The position numbers and the translations under genes were made by a program. This document shows, one piece after another, positions 27,738-35,504 of a stretch of 64,000 nt of DNA (its first letter is position 1; each line of letters starts with the position of its first letter). Location of the stretch: contig NZ_CP171363.1 in the NCBI RefSeq assembly GCF_046523945.1, forward strand, positions 62,001 through 126,000, written 5' to 3'. The notes under the pieces were generated by a model, which saw only the letters and a list, made by a program, of their open reading frames with translations, did no database searches and had not been told where the DNA came from. This DNA is from Faucicola mancuniensis. Its GTDB lineage: Bacteria; Pseudomonadota; Gammaproteobacteria; Pseudomonadales; Moraxellaceae.

Positions 27738-28187
27738 ATGAGCCTATTAAAAAGCCAAAAAAGCCTAGAAAGTTGGCTTGCTGATTATGCAGTCAGCCAC
27801 CGCAATGTTGCCAACAAAAAAATCCATTTTGTCTGCGTGCCTGTAATTTTTCTCACGATTGTGGCATTTTTGATGAATGTTCATTATGCGTTGATGGCTG
27901 TGGTTGCGGTCGGTATGTTATGGTTTTATCTACGATTATCCACGTCATTATTTGTCGCTATGATGGTGTTTATGGTGATTTGCATGACACTTGTTCATTT
28001 TTTACCTGTGAATATTTGGGTGTGGCTGGCGATTTTTGTGATTGCTTGGATTGGTCAGTTTATCGGACATAAGATTGAAGGGGCAAAGCCGTCTTTTTTT
28101 GAAGATTTGCAATTTTTGCTCATTGGACCTGCGTGGGTGGCGTTGAGTGTGTCTGGTAAAATGCCAAATTTGCAAGCCAGTTATTAA
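27738..28187 (+). CDS. Mpo1-like (DUF962) membrane protein
   Basis: A 149-residue protein with four membrane helices. It has the family signatures YAVSHRNVANKKIHFVCVP near the N-terminus and GHKIEGAKPSFFEDLQFLLIGPAW near the C-terminus. Yeast Mpo1 is a dioxygenase that shortens hydroxy fatty acids using iron held by conserved His residues; the bacterial role is not established. Followed by a short terminator-like hairpin. Confidence 0.82.
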   Translation: MSLLKSQKSLESWLADYAVSHRNVANKKIHFVCVPVIFLTIVAFLMNVHYALMAVVAVGMLWFYLRLSTSLFVAMMVFMVICMTLVHFLPVNIWVWLAIFVIAWIGQFIGHKIEGAKPSFFEDLQFLLIGPAWVALSVSGKMPNLQASY

Positions 28188-28218
28188 TTTTTACTCAGAT
28201 TAATTTTTATTATTTTTA

Positions 28219-28250
28219 ACAAACGTCTTGTTTTGAATAAGGCGTTTTCT
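28219..28250 (+). terminator. probable terminator after the DUF962 gene
   Basis: Imperfect stem AACG.CTT / AAG.CGTT with a T-rich tail, 32 bases after the stop. Confidence 0.5.
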
Positions 28251-28339
28251 TTATCATTTTTCACGGTTAATTTTTTAATGTTGAATTTTTTTCAATGTAT
28301 CTTGAAAATTCACCGTTTGTCAAATCACGCATAACTTTT

Positions 28340-28377
28340 CATAATACGCTAAATTTTTTTATATTTAACGTATTATG
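28340..28377. promoter_or_regulatory. 15-bp palindrome covering the MFS start codon
   Basis: Arms 28340-28354 and 28363-28377 are complementary at 14 of 15 positions, with an 8-base A/T centre; the last three bases of the right arm are the ATG of the MFS gene. It could be an operator or an mRNA hairpin that hides the start. No Shine-Dalgarno sequence is present. Confidence 0.55.
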
Positions 28378-29718
28378 AACAATTCTGCCCAAACCCATTC
28401 GCCACAAACCAACCTACAACACGCCATCGGTAGCATCCCCATGTCCGCCTATCAATGGCTGATTGTCGCCCTTGCCGTCATGCTCAATATGCTAGACGGC
28501 TTTGACGTGCTTACCATCGCCTTTACCGCCAAAAGCATTCAAGCCGAGCTTGGGCTTGATGGTGTGGCGATTGGTTCGCTCATGAGTGCAGGGTTTATCG
28601 GCATGGCGATTGGCTCGGTGGGGCTTGCTCCATTTGCTGATAAATTTGGCAGACGACCGCTTTTAATTCTTGCCACTGCCTTGTCTGCGGTGGGAATGCT
28701 AATGACTTATTTTTCGCACAGTCTTGAAACGATTGGTTTTTGGCGAGTGGTTACAGGCATTGGCGTGGGCGGAATTTTGCCGTGTACCAACGTCATTGTC
28801 AGCGAATACAGCAACCAAAAATGGCGTGGGCTTGCGATTGCCATTTATGCGTGCGGTTTTGGCATTGGGGCGATGCTTGGCGGATTGTCGGCGGTGATGT
28901 TGCAGGCGGAATTTGGCTATCGTTCGGTATTTTTGACAGGAGCGGTTTTGACGACGTTGGCACTCATTGCCTTGTGTGTGTATTTGCCAGAATCGGTGGA
29001 TTTTTTGCATTCAAAACGCCCAAACCATGCCTTAGCAAAATTACAAAAAATCGCCCAAAAAATCGGCAAACAAGGCGATTGGCAATTGCCAAACACCGAA
29101 CATCATGAACAAAATTCAACTCAAAATCAACAATCACTGGCGATTTTGCGACTTTTTGAACCCAATTTTCGCAAAAATACACTACTCATTTGGCTTGCCT
29201 TTATTGTCATTTCAGCATCATTTTATTTTATCAGTTCGTGGACACCTGCCCTTTTGGAAGCGTCTGGACTTGAAAAATCCAAAAGCCAAATTGTCGGCAT
29301 GGCAATCTCATTGGGCGGTACGGTAGGGTCGCTGGTGTTTGGCATGATGGTGGGGAAATTAACCGCCAAAAAAATGCTGATGGCGTATATTTTCGGCTCA
29401 AGCCTTGCTATTGTCGGCTTTATCGCAAGTCCTTCTTTGGCGGTGGCTTTGGTGTTTGCGGTGCTTGTTGGGGCGATGATGAACGGCTGTATTACAGGGC
29501 TTTATACCATCAATCCGACTTTATACGAAACCGATTTTAGAAGTACAGGCGTGGGCGTGGCGATTGGCGTGGGACGAATTGGGGCGATTAGTTCGCCGAT
29601 TTTGGCAGGGAAATTGTTGGACTTGGGTTTTGCCAAAGATAATCTGTATCTTGGGGCGAGTGTGTTTTTGGTGTTGGCGTTGGTGGCGATTTGGGGGATA
29701 AAGGCGAGGAACGCATAA
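28375..29718 (+). CDS. MFS transporter, aromatic acid:H+ symporter (AAHS) type
   Basis: A 447-residue 12-helix transporter of the major facilitator superfamily. The AAHS signatures are visible: LDGFDVLTIAF in helix 1, the loop GLAPFADKFGRRP, and WRVVTGIGVGGILPCTNVIVSEY in helix 4, with a cytoplasmic loop after helix 6. Substrates in this family are benzoate, 4-hydroxybenzoate and related acids; which one cannot be told, as no catabolic genes are adjacent. The start codon lies within a long palindrome. Its terminator seems to have been split by the downstream IS607-type insertion. Confidence 0.85.
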   Translation: MNNSAQTHSPQTNLQHAIGSIPMSAYQWLIVALAVMLNMLDGFDVLTIAFTAKSIQAELGLDGVAIGSLMSAGFIGMAIGSVGLAPFADKFGRRPLLILATALSAVGMLMTYFSHSLETIGFWRVVTGIGVGGILPCTNVIVSEYSNQKWRGLAIAIYACGFGIGAMLGGLSAVMLQAEFGYRSVFLTGAVLTTLALIALCVYLPESVDFLHSKRPNHALAKLQKIAQKIGKQGDWQLPNTEHHEQNSTQNQQSLAILRLFEPNFRKNTLLIWLAFIVISASFYFISSWTPALLEASGLEKSKSQIVGMAISLGGTVGSLVFGMMVGKLTAKKMLMAYIFGSSLAIVGFIASPSLAVALVFAVLVGAMMNGCITGLYTINPTLYETDFRSTGVGVAIGVGRIGAISSPILAGKLLDLGFAKDNLYLGASVFLVLALVAIWGIKARNA

Positions 29719-29728
29719 AAAGTATGTT

Positions 29729-29739
29729 AAAAAAGGTGG
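29729..29739 (+). terminator. left arm of a split terminator of the MFS gene
   Basis: AAAAAAGGTGG here is fully complementary to CCACCTTTTTT at 31211-31221, 1.47 kb away, on the other side of the IS607-type element. Together they would form a strong terminator, so the element appears to have entered its loop. Confidence 0.55.
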
Positions 29740-29755
29740 GGTTTGAAACTGCTTC

Positions 29756-29784
29756 TTGAAATATAACCAAATCTACTTTATAAT
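29756..29784 (+). promoter_or_regulatory. near-consensus promoter of the IS607-type element
   Basis: TTGAAA (29756-29761), 17 bases, TATAAT (29779-29784). The tnpA-stub ATG begins only 6 bases after the -10 box, so a transcript would start at or next to the ATG and be leaderless. Confidence 0.65.
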
Positions 29785-29790
29785 ATCCAA

Positions 29791-29913
29791 ATGAACAGAT
29801 TAATTAGTATCAACGAAGCATCAAAACAACTTGGCATATCTATCTCAACATTACGCAGATGGGACAAAAGTGGCATGCTTGTTGCCGAACACAGGCGTTA
29901 CGATAAGTACTAG
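29791..29913 (+). pseudogene. tnpA: truncated IS607 TnpA (MerR-like helix-turn-helix only)
   Basis: Forty codons encode the N-terminal DNA-binding domain of an IS607 serine recombinase: MNRLISINEASKQLGISIST, then LRRWDKSGML and a final HRRYDKY before TAG. Full proteins have about 200 residues with a catalytic Ser domain, which is missing here. The tnpB start follows the stop after one base. Internal deletion is the simplest explanation; the peptide could still bind element ends. Confidence 0.8.
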
Positions 29914-29914
29914 A

Positions 29915-31072
29915 ATGACCCTAATACGTGGACACATCATCGCCCTAGACCCAACTGACAAACAAGCCACCTATTTTGCAAAGGCTTGTGGTGTGGCTCG
30001 TCTTGCCTATAACTGGGCGTTAGATAATTGGCAAAAACAATACCAAGCCGATAAAACTTATCGTGATGAATGCTTGAAAAATGGCATAGAAATTGACAAA
30101 AACCAGCTTAACCAGCCTAGTCAAGGCAAATTAAGAAAACAACTTAACGCCATAAAACGTGAAAAATTCCCCTTTATGCTCGAAGTAACCAAATGTAGCC
30201 CACAACTTGCCATCATGCAACTAGGAGACGCATTCAAACGCTTTTTTAAAGGTGAAAGCAAATACCCACAATTTCGCAAAAAAGGCGTAAATGACAGATT
30301 TAGCTTATCCAACGACCAACTTAGAATAGACAGCAAACGCATAAAAATCCCTAATTTAGGCTGGGTTAAAATGCGTGAAAACTTGCGTTTACAAGGCAAA
30401 ATCCTATCCGCCAAAATCTTTAAACAAGGCGAAAAATGGTTTGTATCGGTTGCCGTTGAATTACAAGACATCATCAAACCACAACCCAAAACAGACAAAC
30501 AAGTTGGTATTGATTTAGGAATAACAGACCTTGCCACCTTGTCAAATGGTGAAAAAATCCAAGCACCAAAACCATTAAAAAACAAACTCAAACAACTAAG
30601 ACGATTGAATAAAAGTTTATCAAGAAAACAAAAAGGCTCTAAAAACCGTGAAAAGGCAAAAACCAAGCTATCACGGCTACACTTTAAAATCAGCAATATC
30701 AGAAAAGACTTTTTGCACAAACTGACCACTCATTTGGTAAAAAGATTTGATACCATTTGCCTTGAAAACCTAAATGTAAAAGGCATGGTAAAGAATAAAA
30801 AACTTAGCCGTGCGATTAATGATTTAGGTTTTTACGAATTTAAAAGACAACTGATTTATAAAGCGAACCAATGGGGCAAAATTATCAAAGCGGTAGATAG
30901 ATTTTATCCATCAAGTAAAACCTGTTCATGTTGTGGTTTTATCATGGATAAAGCAGATTTGACACTGGCTGTCAGATATTGGACTTGCCCTAACTGCAAG
31001 ACAAGCCATGACCGTGATGTGAATGCGAGCATTAATATTTTAAATCATGCAACTAAGGTTTTAACCAATTAG
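29915..31072 (+). CDS. tnpB: TnpB RNA-guided nuclease (OrfB family), intact
   Basis: A 385-residue TnpB. The RuvC residues are all present: Asp200 in GIDLGITDL, Glu284 in CLENLNV and Asp368 in DRDVNASINI. The zinc finger has Cys337/Cys340 (TCSCCG) and Cys358/Cys361 (CPNC). The N-terminal helix-turn-helix/WED part has GVARLAYNWALDNW. TnpB proteins are guided by an RNA from the element's 3' end and cut DNA at the vacated site, favouring element retention. ATG 29915 is chosen over the open frame to 29831, as MTLIRGHIIALDPT is a usual start and follows tnpA by one base. Confidence 0.9.
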   Translation: MTLIRGHIIALDPTDKQATYFAKACGVARLAYNWALDNWQKQYQADKTYRDECLKNGIEIDKNQLNQPSQGKLRKQLNAIKREKFPFMLEVTKCSPQLAIMQLGDAFKRFFKGESKYPQFRKKGVNDRFSLSNDQLRIDSKRIKIPNLGWVKMRENLRLQGKILSAKIFKQGEKWFVSVAVELQDIIKPQPKTDKQVGIDLGITDLATLSNGEKIQAPKPLKNKLKQLRRLNKSLSRKQKGSKNREKAKTKLSRLHFKISNIRKDFLHKLTTHLVKRFDTICLENLNVKGMVKNKKLSRAINDLGFYEFKRQLIYKANQWGKIIKAVDRFYPSSKTCSCCGFIMDKADLTLAVRYWTCPNCKTSHDRDVNASINILNHATKVLTN

Positions 31073-31200
31073 CCGTAAGTTCTACGGTGATAGCCTATGG
31101 AGTTGATGTAAGTCCAAGTTCAAATGAATAAGGCAAACAACGGCGAAGTAGGAAGAAAACGCTAAATTTGCTCTTGGGTAGATTTAGGTAGGTTTTTTGG
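30990..31200 (+). ncRNA. candidate omega RNA (reRNA) of the TnpB element
   Basis: In TnpB elements the guide RNA overlaps the 3' end of tnpB and runs to the right border. Just after tnpB a hairpin CCGTA-AGTTC-TACGG (31072-31086) is seen, followed by AGTTGATGTAAGTCCAAGTTC, and AGTAGGAAG before the border. The region is non-coding and structured. The 5' limit is a guess; the guide would be the bases directly after about 31200. Confidence 0.45.
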
Positions 31201-31210
31201 AACGGTAATT

Positions 31211-31222
31211 CCACCTTTTTTT
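31211..31222 (+). terminator. right arm of the split MFS terminator
   Basis: CCACCTTTTTTT, complementary to 29729-29739. A smaller local hairpin, GGAA..TTCC (31199-31212), before the T run may still end the TnpB transcript. Confidence 0.5.
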
Positions 31223-31271
31223 ATTGTCATTAGAATGGGTTTTTAACTATTTTTGCTAAGTAAAAAGACAA

Positions 31272-32174
31272 TAGACCTCTTTCCAAACCTTAATAGTGAT
31301 TTGGTATAATACTGATTTTTAGAAAAAACAGCAAAAGCATGATACCCGAACAAGCAGAAAAACTCAGTGACGCACAATTTAAACGCTACTTTGGCATCCA
31401 AAGAAGTACCTATACTCATATGCTCACCATACTACAAGAAGCATACAACGAACAACACAAAAAAGGTGGCAGGAAAAATGAAATCAGCCTAGAAAACAAG
31501 CTCATGCTGACTTTGAGTTACTACCGAGAATATCGCACCCAATTTCACCTAGGGCAAGACTTTGGTATCAGTGAAAGTGCTGTCTGTAAAACCATCAAAT
31601 GGGTAGAAAGCATACTGATAGCCCACAAAGACTTTGCCCTACCTAGCAAAAAGGCTTTATGGCAAGACCCAAACCTTGAAACCGTACTGATAGACGCAAC
31701 CGAAGTACCTTGTGAGCGACCCAAAAAAAGCAACGCAGGCAATACTCAGGTAAAAGAAACACCACACCTTAAAAGCACAAATCGTTGTCGATAAAAACAG
31801 CAAAAAAATACTTTGTACCCATTTTAGCAAAGGTAAAACCCATGACTTTAAACTTTACCAATACTCAAAAATGCGTATAAAGCCTAGTATCTTAATCCAA
31901 GTAGATTCGGGCTATCAAGGCATACACAAACACCATGCCAATAGCAAATTCCCAAAAAAGAAAACCAAGCTTAATCCACTATCTAAAGTTGACAAACAAG
32001 CCAATCGAGAATTAGCTTCTGAACGGGTAACCAATGAACATGTTATCGGCAAAATCAAACGTTTTAAAATCCTAGCCTGTCGTTATCGTAATCGCAGAAA
32101 ACGCTTTGGCTTAAGGGTTAATTTGATTTGTGCCATTTATAATTTCGAGTTGGGTTAGTTTGGAAAGAGGTCTA
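31272..32174 (+). mobile_element. IS5-family insertion sequence, 903 bp
   Basis: Perfect 17-base inverted repeats TAGACCTCTTTCCAAAC at 31272-31288 and, reversed, at 32158-32174. If the outer TA is counted as the target duplication, the ends are GACCTC...GAGGTC, as in IS427/IS1031-type members. One transposase frame in two to three pieces fills it. Confidence 0.85.
31339..32158 (+). pseudogene. IS5-family transposase, frameshifted
   Basis: The first frame (31339-31794) carries the helix-turn-helix LGQDFGISESAVCKTIKWVE and the first DDE residue in VLIDATEVPCERPKK. At seven A after PKK the reading should move by -1 to KQRRQYSGK; a further one-base loss in AAAAGAAAC moves it again into the frame ending at 32158, which holds KILCTHFSKGKTHDFKLY, VDSGYQGIHKHH and NEHVIGKIKRFKIL. 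The A7 site could be a programmed -1 frameshift, known in IS5 relatives, but the second shift makes the gene look dead. Confidence 0.8.
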
Positions 32175-32193
32175 ATTTTAAACATAATAGTTC

Positions 32194-32305
32194 GTAGGGT
32201 GGGTTAGCCCGTCTTTTCTGGCGTAACCTGAGAAGCACTGCTTCGCAAGACGAAGTGCATTTTATAAGGATTTTGGTGGGTTACGCTATCGCTAACCCAC
32301 CCTAC
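32194..32305. repeat. 112-bp palindromic repeat with 15-bp terminal inverted repeats
   Basis: GTAGGGTGGGTTAGC (32194-32208) is perfectly inverted at 32291-32305. The right half also contains the TAACCCACC/GGTGGGTTA pair. A related copy lies at 59117-59204. No coding capacity; a MITE- or REP-like element just after the IS5 copy and before the ybdD-like gene. Confidence 0.8.
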
Positions 32306-32364
32306 AAATATACATTTTAATTTTATCCGATTACTTATGATAATAATAAAAAAAGGGAAGCAAT

Positions 32365-32646
32365 ATGAAAAAATTGGTGGGAAATTTGGTAAAAATGACC
32401 CTAAAAGCCCAAAAAGATTTGCTATTAAATCCCAAAAATATCGGACGTGTACTAACGCTAATCAAACGTTTGCAACAAAGTTTTCGTTTGATGGTGGGCG
32501 TGCCAGATTACCCCACCTATCTTGAGCATATGAAGAAACATCATCCAGACCTTGAGCCAATGGATGAAAAAACGTTTTTTCGTTATTGTGTGGAAGCTCG
32601 CTATCCGTCAGGCAAAGGCGGTACAATGAAACGCTGTCCTTGCTAA
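32365..32646 (+). CDS. YbdD/YjiX family (DUF466) small protein
   Basis: A 93-residue protein with the conserved DUF466 block VGVPDYPTYLEHMKKHHP, then KTFFRYCVEARYPSGKGG, and the C-terminal KRCPC. In enterobacteria the gene follows the pyruvate/peptide transporter genes cstA or btsT. Here nothing of that kind is near; the upstream side is filled by insertion elements. The N-terminal 35 residues are extra compared with the 65-67-residue E. coli proteins. AAGGGAAG ribosome site. Confidence 0.85.
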   Translation: MKKLVGNLVKMTLKAQKDLLLNPKNIGRVLTLIKRLQQSFRLMVGVPDYPTYLEHMKKHHPDLEPMDEKTFFRYCVEARYPSGKGGTMKRCPC

Positions 32647-32647
32647 A

Positions 32648-34888
32648 TTACGCCCACCCACTTGGGTCTATATCCAGCGTAATTTTCAAATATTTTGCAG
32701 ACGGCAGATTTAACGCCATTTGCCACCAATCATTTAACAACTGATGTAACGCTTGCCGATTTCGCCCCAAAATCAACAATTGCGAATGATAACGGCTATT
32801 TTTTTTCGTCATTGGTGCGTCCACAATGCCAGACACCGCCAAGCCCAAGCTCGTCAAAGTCGCCTGATTCGGCAATAATTGTTTGGCATCAGTCAAAAAC
32901 TGATGATTTTTTTCCAAAAATCGCCCTTCCACTCGCACCAAACACGCATAAGTAAAAGGCGGTAAACCAAGCAACTGCCGTTCTGCCAACAATTGCCGAG
33001 CCAATGCCAAATAGCCATGCCGAACCAAGGTCAAAAGAGCAGGATTCTCTGGTTGCAAGGTTTGAATTAACACACGCCCAGACTTTTCGGCACGCCCTGC
33101 ACGCCCTGCCACTTGAATAATCAGTTGGGCGGTATGCTCAGGCGAGCGAAAATCCGCCGACAAAAATCCCCTGTCCGCATTTGGCATAGCAACAAGCGTT
33201 ACATTGGGAAAATGATGCCCCTTTGCTACCATTTGCGTACCGACCAAAATCGCCTTAGGATTGGCAGAAATTTGTTGATAAATTTTTTGCCAACTGTCCT
33301 TGCGTTTGGTCGTATCTCGGTCAATTTGGATAATCGGCACATCAGCAAAAATCTCGGCTAAACTTTCGGTCAAGCGAGCCGTCCCCATGCCGACAGGGTC
33401 AAGATTGGTGCTACCGCAGTCTGGGCAAGTCTTTGGCATAAAACTTTGCCAATCGCAATGATGACATTTTAACACAGGCACAGGCGACAAATGTACGGTC
33501 AAATGAGCATCGCAACGTGGGCAATCCGCCTGCCAACCGCACGCATCGCACAGTAAAATCGGAGCGTAACCACGCCGATTGAGAAAAACCAGCACTTGTT
33601 CATCTTTTTCCAGCGTTTGTCGCATGGCGTTAATCAGATTTTCAGCCAAGCCGTGTTGCCATTTTTGCTGGCGAGCGTCAATCAGCTGAATGGGGGCGGT
33701 GTTAGCGTTGCCCGCACGTTTGGTTAAGGTTAATTCTTTTAACTTTTGTTGATTAACTAAATGTAAACTTTCTAACGATGGCGTTGCCGTCCCCAAAATC
33801 ACAGGAATTTTTGCCGTCATACCCCGATACAATGCCACATCGGACGCATGATAACGCAGGGTATCTTGCTGTTTGTAGGATTGGTCGTGGCTTTCATCAA
33901 TGATAATCAAGCCCAAATTGGCAAACGGATAAAAAATACTAGAACGAGTGCCGATGATAATCTGGGCTTGCCCTGTGCGACAGGCTTGCCAACCATTTAG
34001 CCGAACTGTATCGGTCAAACCCGAATGTAACATTAACACATTGGCGGAAAAACGTTCGGAAAATCGCTGTTCGGTCTGTGGTGTCAAGCCGATTTCCGGT
34101 ACAAGAATTAACACTTGTTGATTATTTTGCAACACAGGTTGCATGGCTTGTAGATACACTTCGGTTTTGCCAGAGCCTGTAATGCCGTTTAACAAAAAAC
34201 CTTGATATTTTTTTTCGTCAATCGCTTGAAAAATTTGTTGAATAGCGATATTTTGTTCGTCATTAAGCAGTAAATTGTCTTGTTTTAAGGTAACAGGCTT
34301 TGGCGGTTGTTCGCTGACAATGGCGGAAAAATGTTCAATTAAGCCTTTTTCGGCAAATTTTTGTAAATAAGATTTTTTGACACCTTGAGCAAGCAGTTGG
34401 CTTTCTAAAATTTCATGTTGATTATTAAATAAATTAAATTCATTATATAATTCTATTAAACTAAACTGTTGTTTTTGTTGTTTAGCAGATTTGGAAAAAT
34501 CGTTGTCATCGGCTTTTCGTAAAACTCGCCAAAAGTCTTGCGGTTGTTCAAATGCCTTGCCTTGACGGATTAACGTTGGCAACATAACTGCAAACACATC
34601 GCCAAGCGGATAATGATAATAATGGCTAAGCCAATGGGCAAGTTTTAATAAATTGTCGTCAAGAATGGCTTGATTATCCAGTATTTCTACAATTTCTTTT
34701 AATTTATTTTGAGAAATTTCGCTTGTTTCTATATGATTGACAACGATTCCGACCAACTTTTGCCGACCAAAAGACACAAGTACCCGACTTCCGATTTTTG
34801 GGAAAAGCTCGGCAGTTTGCCATATTTCGGGTACAAGATAATCAAATACTCGGTAAAGCGGAACAGGTAAGGCGACTTGGATTAGCAT
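32648..34888 (-). CDS. priA: primosomal protein N' (PriA helicase)
   Basis: Restarts stalled replication forks by loading DnaB. The 746-residue protein has the N-terminal 3'-DNA-binding domain (VALPVPLYRVFDYLVP), Walker A GITGSGKTEVY, the DESHD box, then the zinc-binding Cys pairs (LCDACGW, CPRCDAHL, CHHCDW and CPDCGS), and QMVAKGHHFPNV plus QVAGRAGRAEKSG of the second helicase lobe. ATG 34888 begins the conserved region; the frame is open to 34927. No good ribosome site. Confidence 0.95.
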   Translation of the reverse strand: MLIQVALPVPLYRVFDYLVPEIWQTAELFPKIGSRVLVSFGRQKLVGIVVNHIETSEISQNKLKEIVEILDNQAILDDNLLKLAHWLSHYYHYPLGDVFAVMLPTLIRQGKAFEQPQDFWRVLRKADDNDFSKSAKQQKQQFSLIELYNEFNLFNNQHEILESQLLAQGVKKSYLQKFAEKGLIEHFSAIVSEQPPKPVTLKQDNLLLNDEQNIAIQQIFQAIDEKKYQGFLLNGITGSGKTEVYLQAMQPVLQNNQQVLILVPEIGLTPQTEQRFSERFSANVLMLHSGLTDTVRLNGWQACRTGQAQIIIGTRSSIFYPFANLGLIIIDESHDQSYKQQDTLRYHASDVALYRGMTAKIPVILGTATPSLESLHLVNQQKLKELTLTKRAGNANTAPIQLIDARQQKWQHGLAENLINAMRQTLEKDEQVLVFLNRRGYAPILLCDACGWQADCPRCDAHLTVHLSPVPVLKCHHCDWQSFMPKTCPDCGSTNLDPVGMGTARLTESLAEIFADVPIIQIDRDTTKRKDSWQKIYQQISANPKAILVGTQMVAKGHHFPNVTLVAMPNADRGFLSADFRSPEHTAQLIIQVAGRAGRAEKSGRVLIQTLQPENPALLTLVRHGYLALARQLLAERQLLGLPPFTYACLVRVEGRFLEKNHQFLTDAKQLLPNQATLTSLGLAVSGIVDAPMTKKNSRYHSQLLILGRNRQALHQLLNDWWQMALNLPSAKYLKITLDIDPSGWA

Positions 34889-34914
34889 AATGCAATATAT
34901 TCTTATGGAAAAGA

Positions 34915-34986
34915 AAAAGGCTAGCAATACCTAAATACCGAAAGGCTTTAATTGCCATGGGATTTTACTTTAGGTGCTAGCCTTTT
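34915..34986. terminator. long hairpin between ridA and priA
   Basis: Arms AAAAAGGCTAGCA..ACCTAAA (from 34915) and TTTAGGT..GCTAGCCTTTT (to about 34986) are complementary and enclose about 30 bases. On the minus strand it can end the ridA transcript; it is longer than a usual terminator and lies right at the priA start. Confidence 0.55.
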
Positions 34987-35045
34987 AAATAATGTTAAAA
35001 CAAATGAAAATTTTAGTCAATACTAAGAATAATGTAATTAATTAT

Positions 35046-35426
35046 TTAGTCTAATGCTAAAATCGCTTCAATCTCAACCACCGCCCCTTTTGGCAAGGCA
35101 GCGACTTGCACCGCCGCACGAGCAGGGTAAGGCTGTGGCAAACGAGCGACAAAAATCTCATTTAACGCATTAAAATTGGCTAAATCTGTCAAAGACACAT
35201 TATATTTTACCACGCTTGATAAATCGCCACCTGACGCTTTGCAAATCGCCTCAATATTTGACAAAACTTGATTGGCTTGGGCTTCAAAGCCGTCCGCTAA
35301 TTGCATGGTCACAGGGTCAAGACCAATTTGTCCAGACACATAGACAGTATTGCCGACTTTTACCGCTTGTGAGTAAGTGCCGACCGCTTTTGGGGCATTA
35401 TCAGTATGAATAATTTCACGGCTCAT
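35046..35426 (-). CDS. ridA: RidA family reactive imine/enamine deaminase
   Basis: Hydrolyses 2-aminoacrylate-type intermediates from PLP enzymes. The 126-residue protein has the family start AVGTYSQAVKVGNTVYVSGQ, and near the C-terminus the signature YPARAAVQVAALPKGA, whose Arg binds the carboxylate. AAGGA ribosome site before ATG. Downstream of spoT on the same strand, an arrangement seen in other gammaproteobacteria. Confidence 0.93.
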   Translation of the reverse strand: MSREIIHTDNAPKAVGTYSQAVKVGNTVYVSGQIGLDPVTMQLADGFEAQANQVLSNIEAICKASGGDLSSVVKYNVSLTDLANFNALNEIFVARLPQPYPARAAVQVAALPKGAVVEIEAILALD

Positions 35427-35504
35427 AGTTTTTCCTTTTTGTTGTGAAGATAAATGGTAAAAATGGATATTTTTCGGTTATTTTAACACGCTTTTTATCA
35501 AAAA

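Larger units (their letters stand above)
29740..31200 (+). mobile_element. IS607-type element with tnpA stub and intact tnpB
   Basis: The element holds a 40-codon recombinase stub and a complete TnpB. The borders are inferred: joining the GG near 29740-29741 to the GG at 31199-31200 restores a continuous 11-bp terminator stem around a short loop. IS607 elements have no inverted repeats or target duplications and use a GG-type crossover, which fits. With no catalytic recombinase it must depend on another copy to move. Confidence 0.65.

Noticed and set aside
30121..30729. 202-codon frame antisense to tnpB
   Set aside because: Shadow frame; the tnpB frame carries all catalytic motifs.
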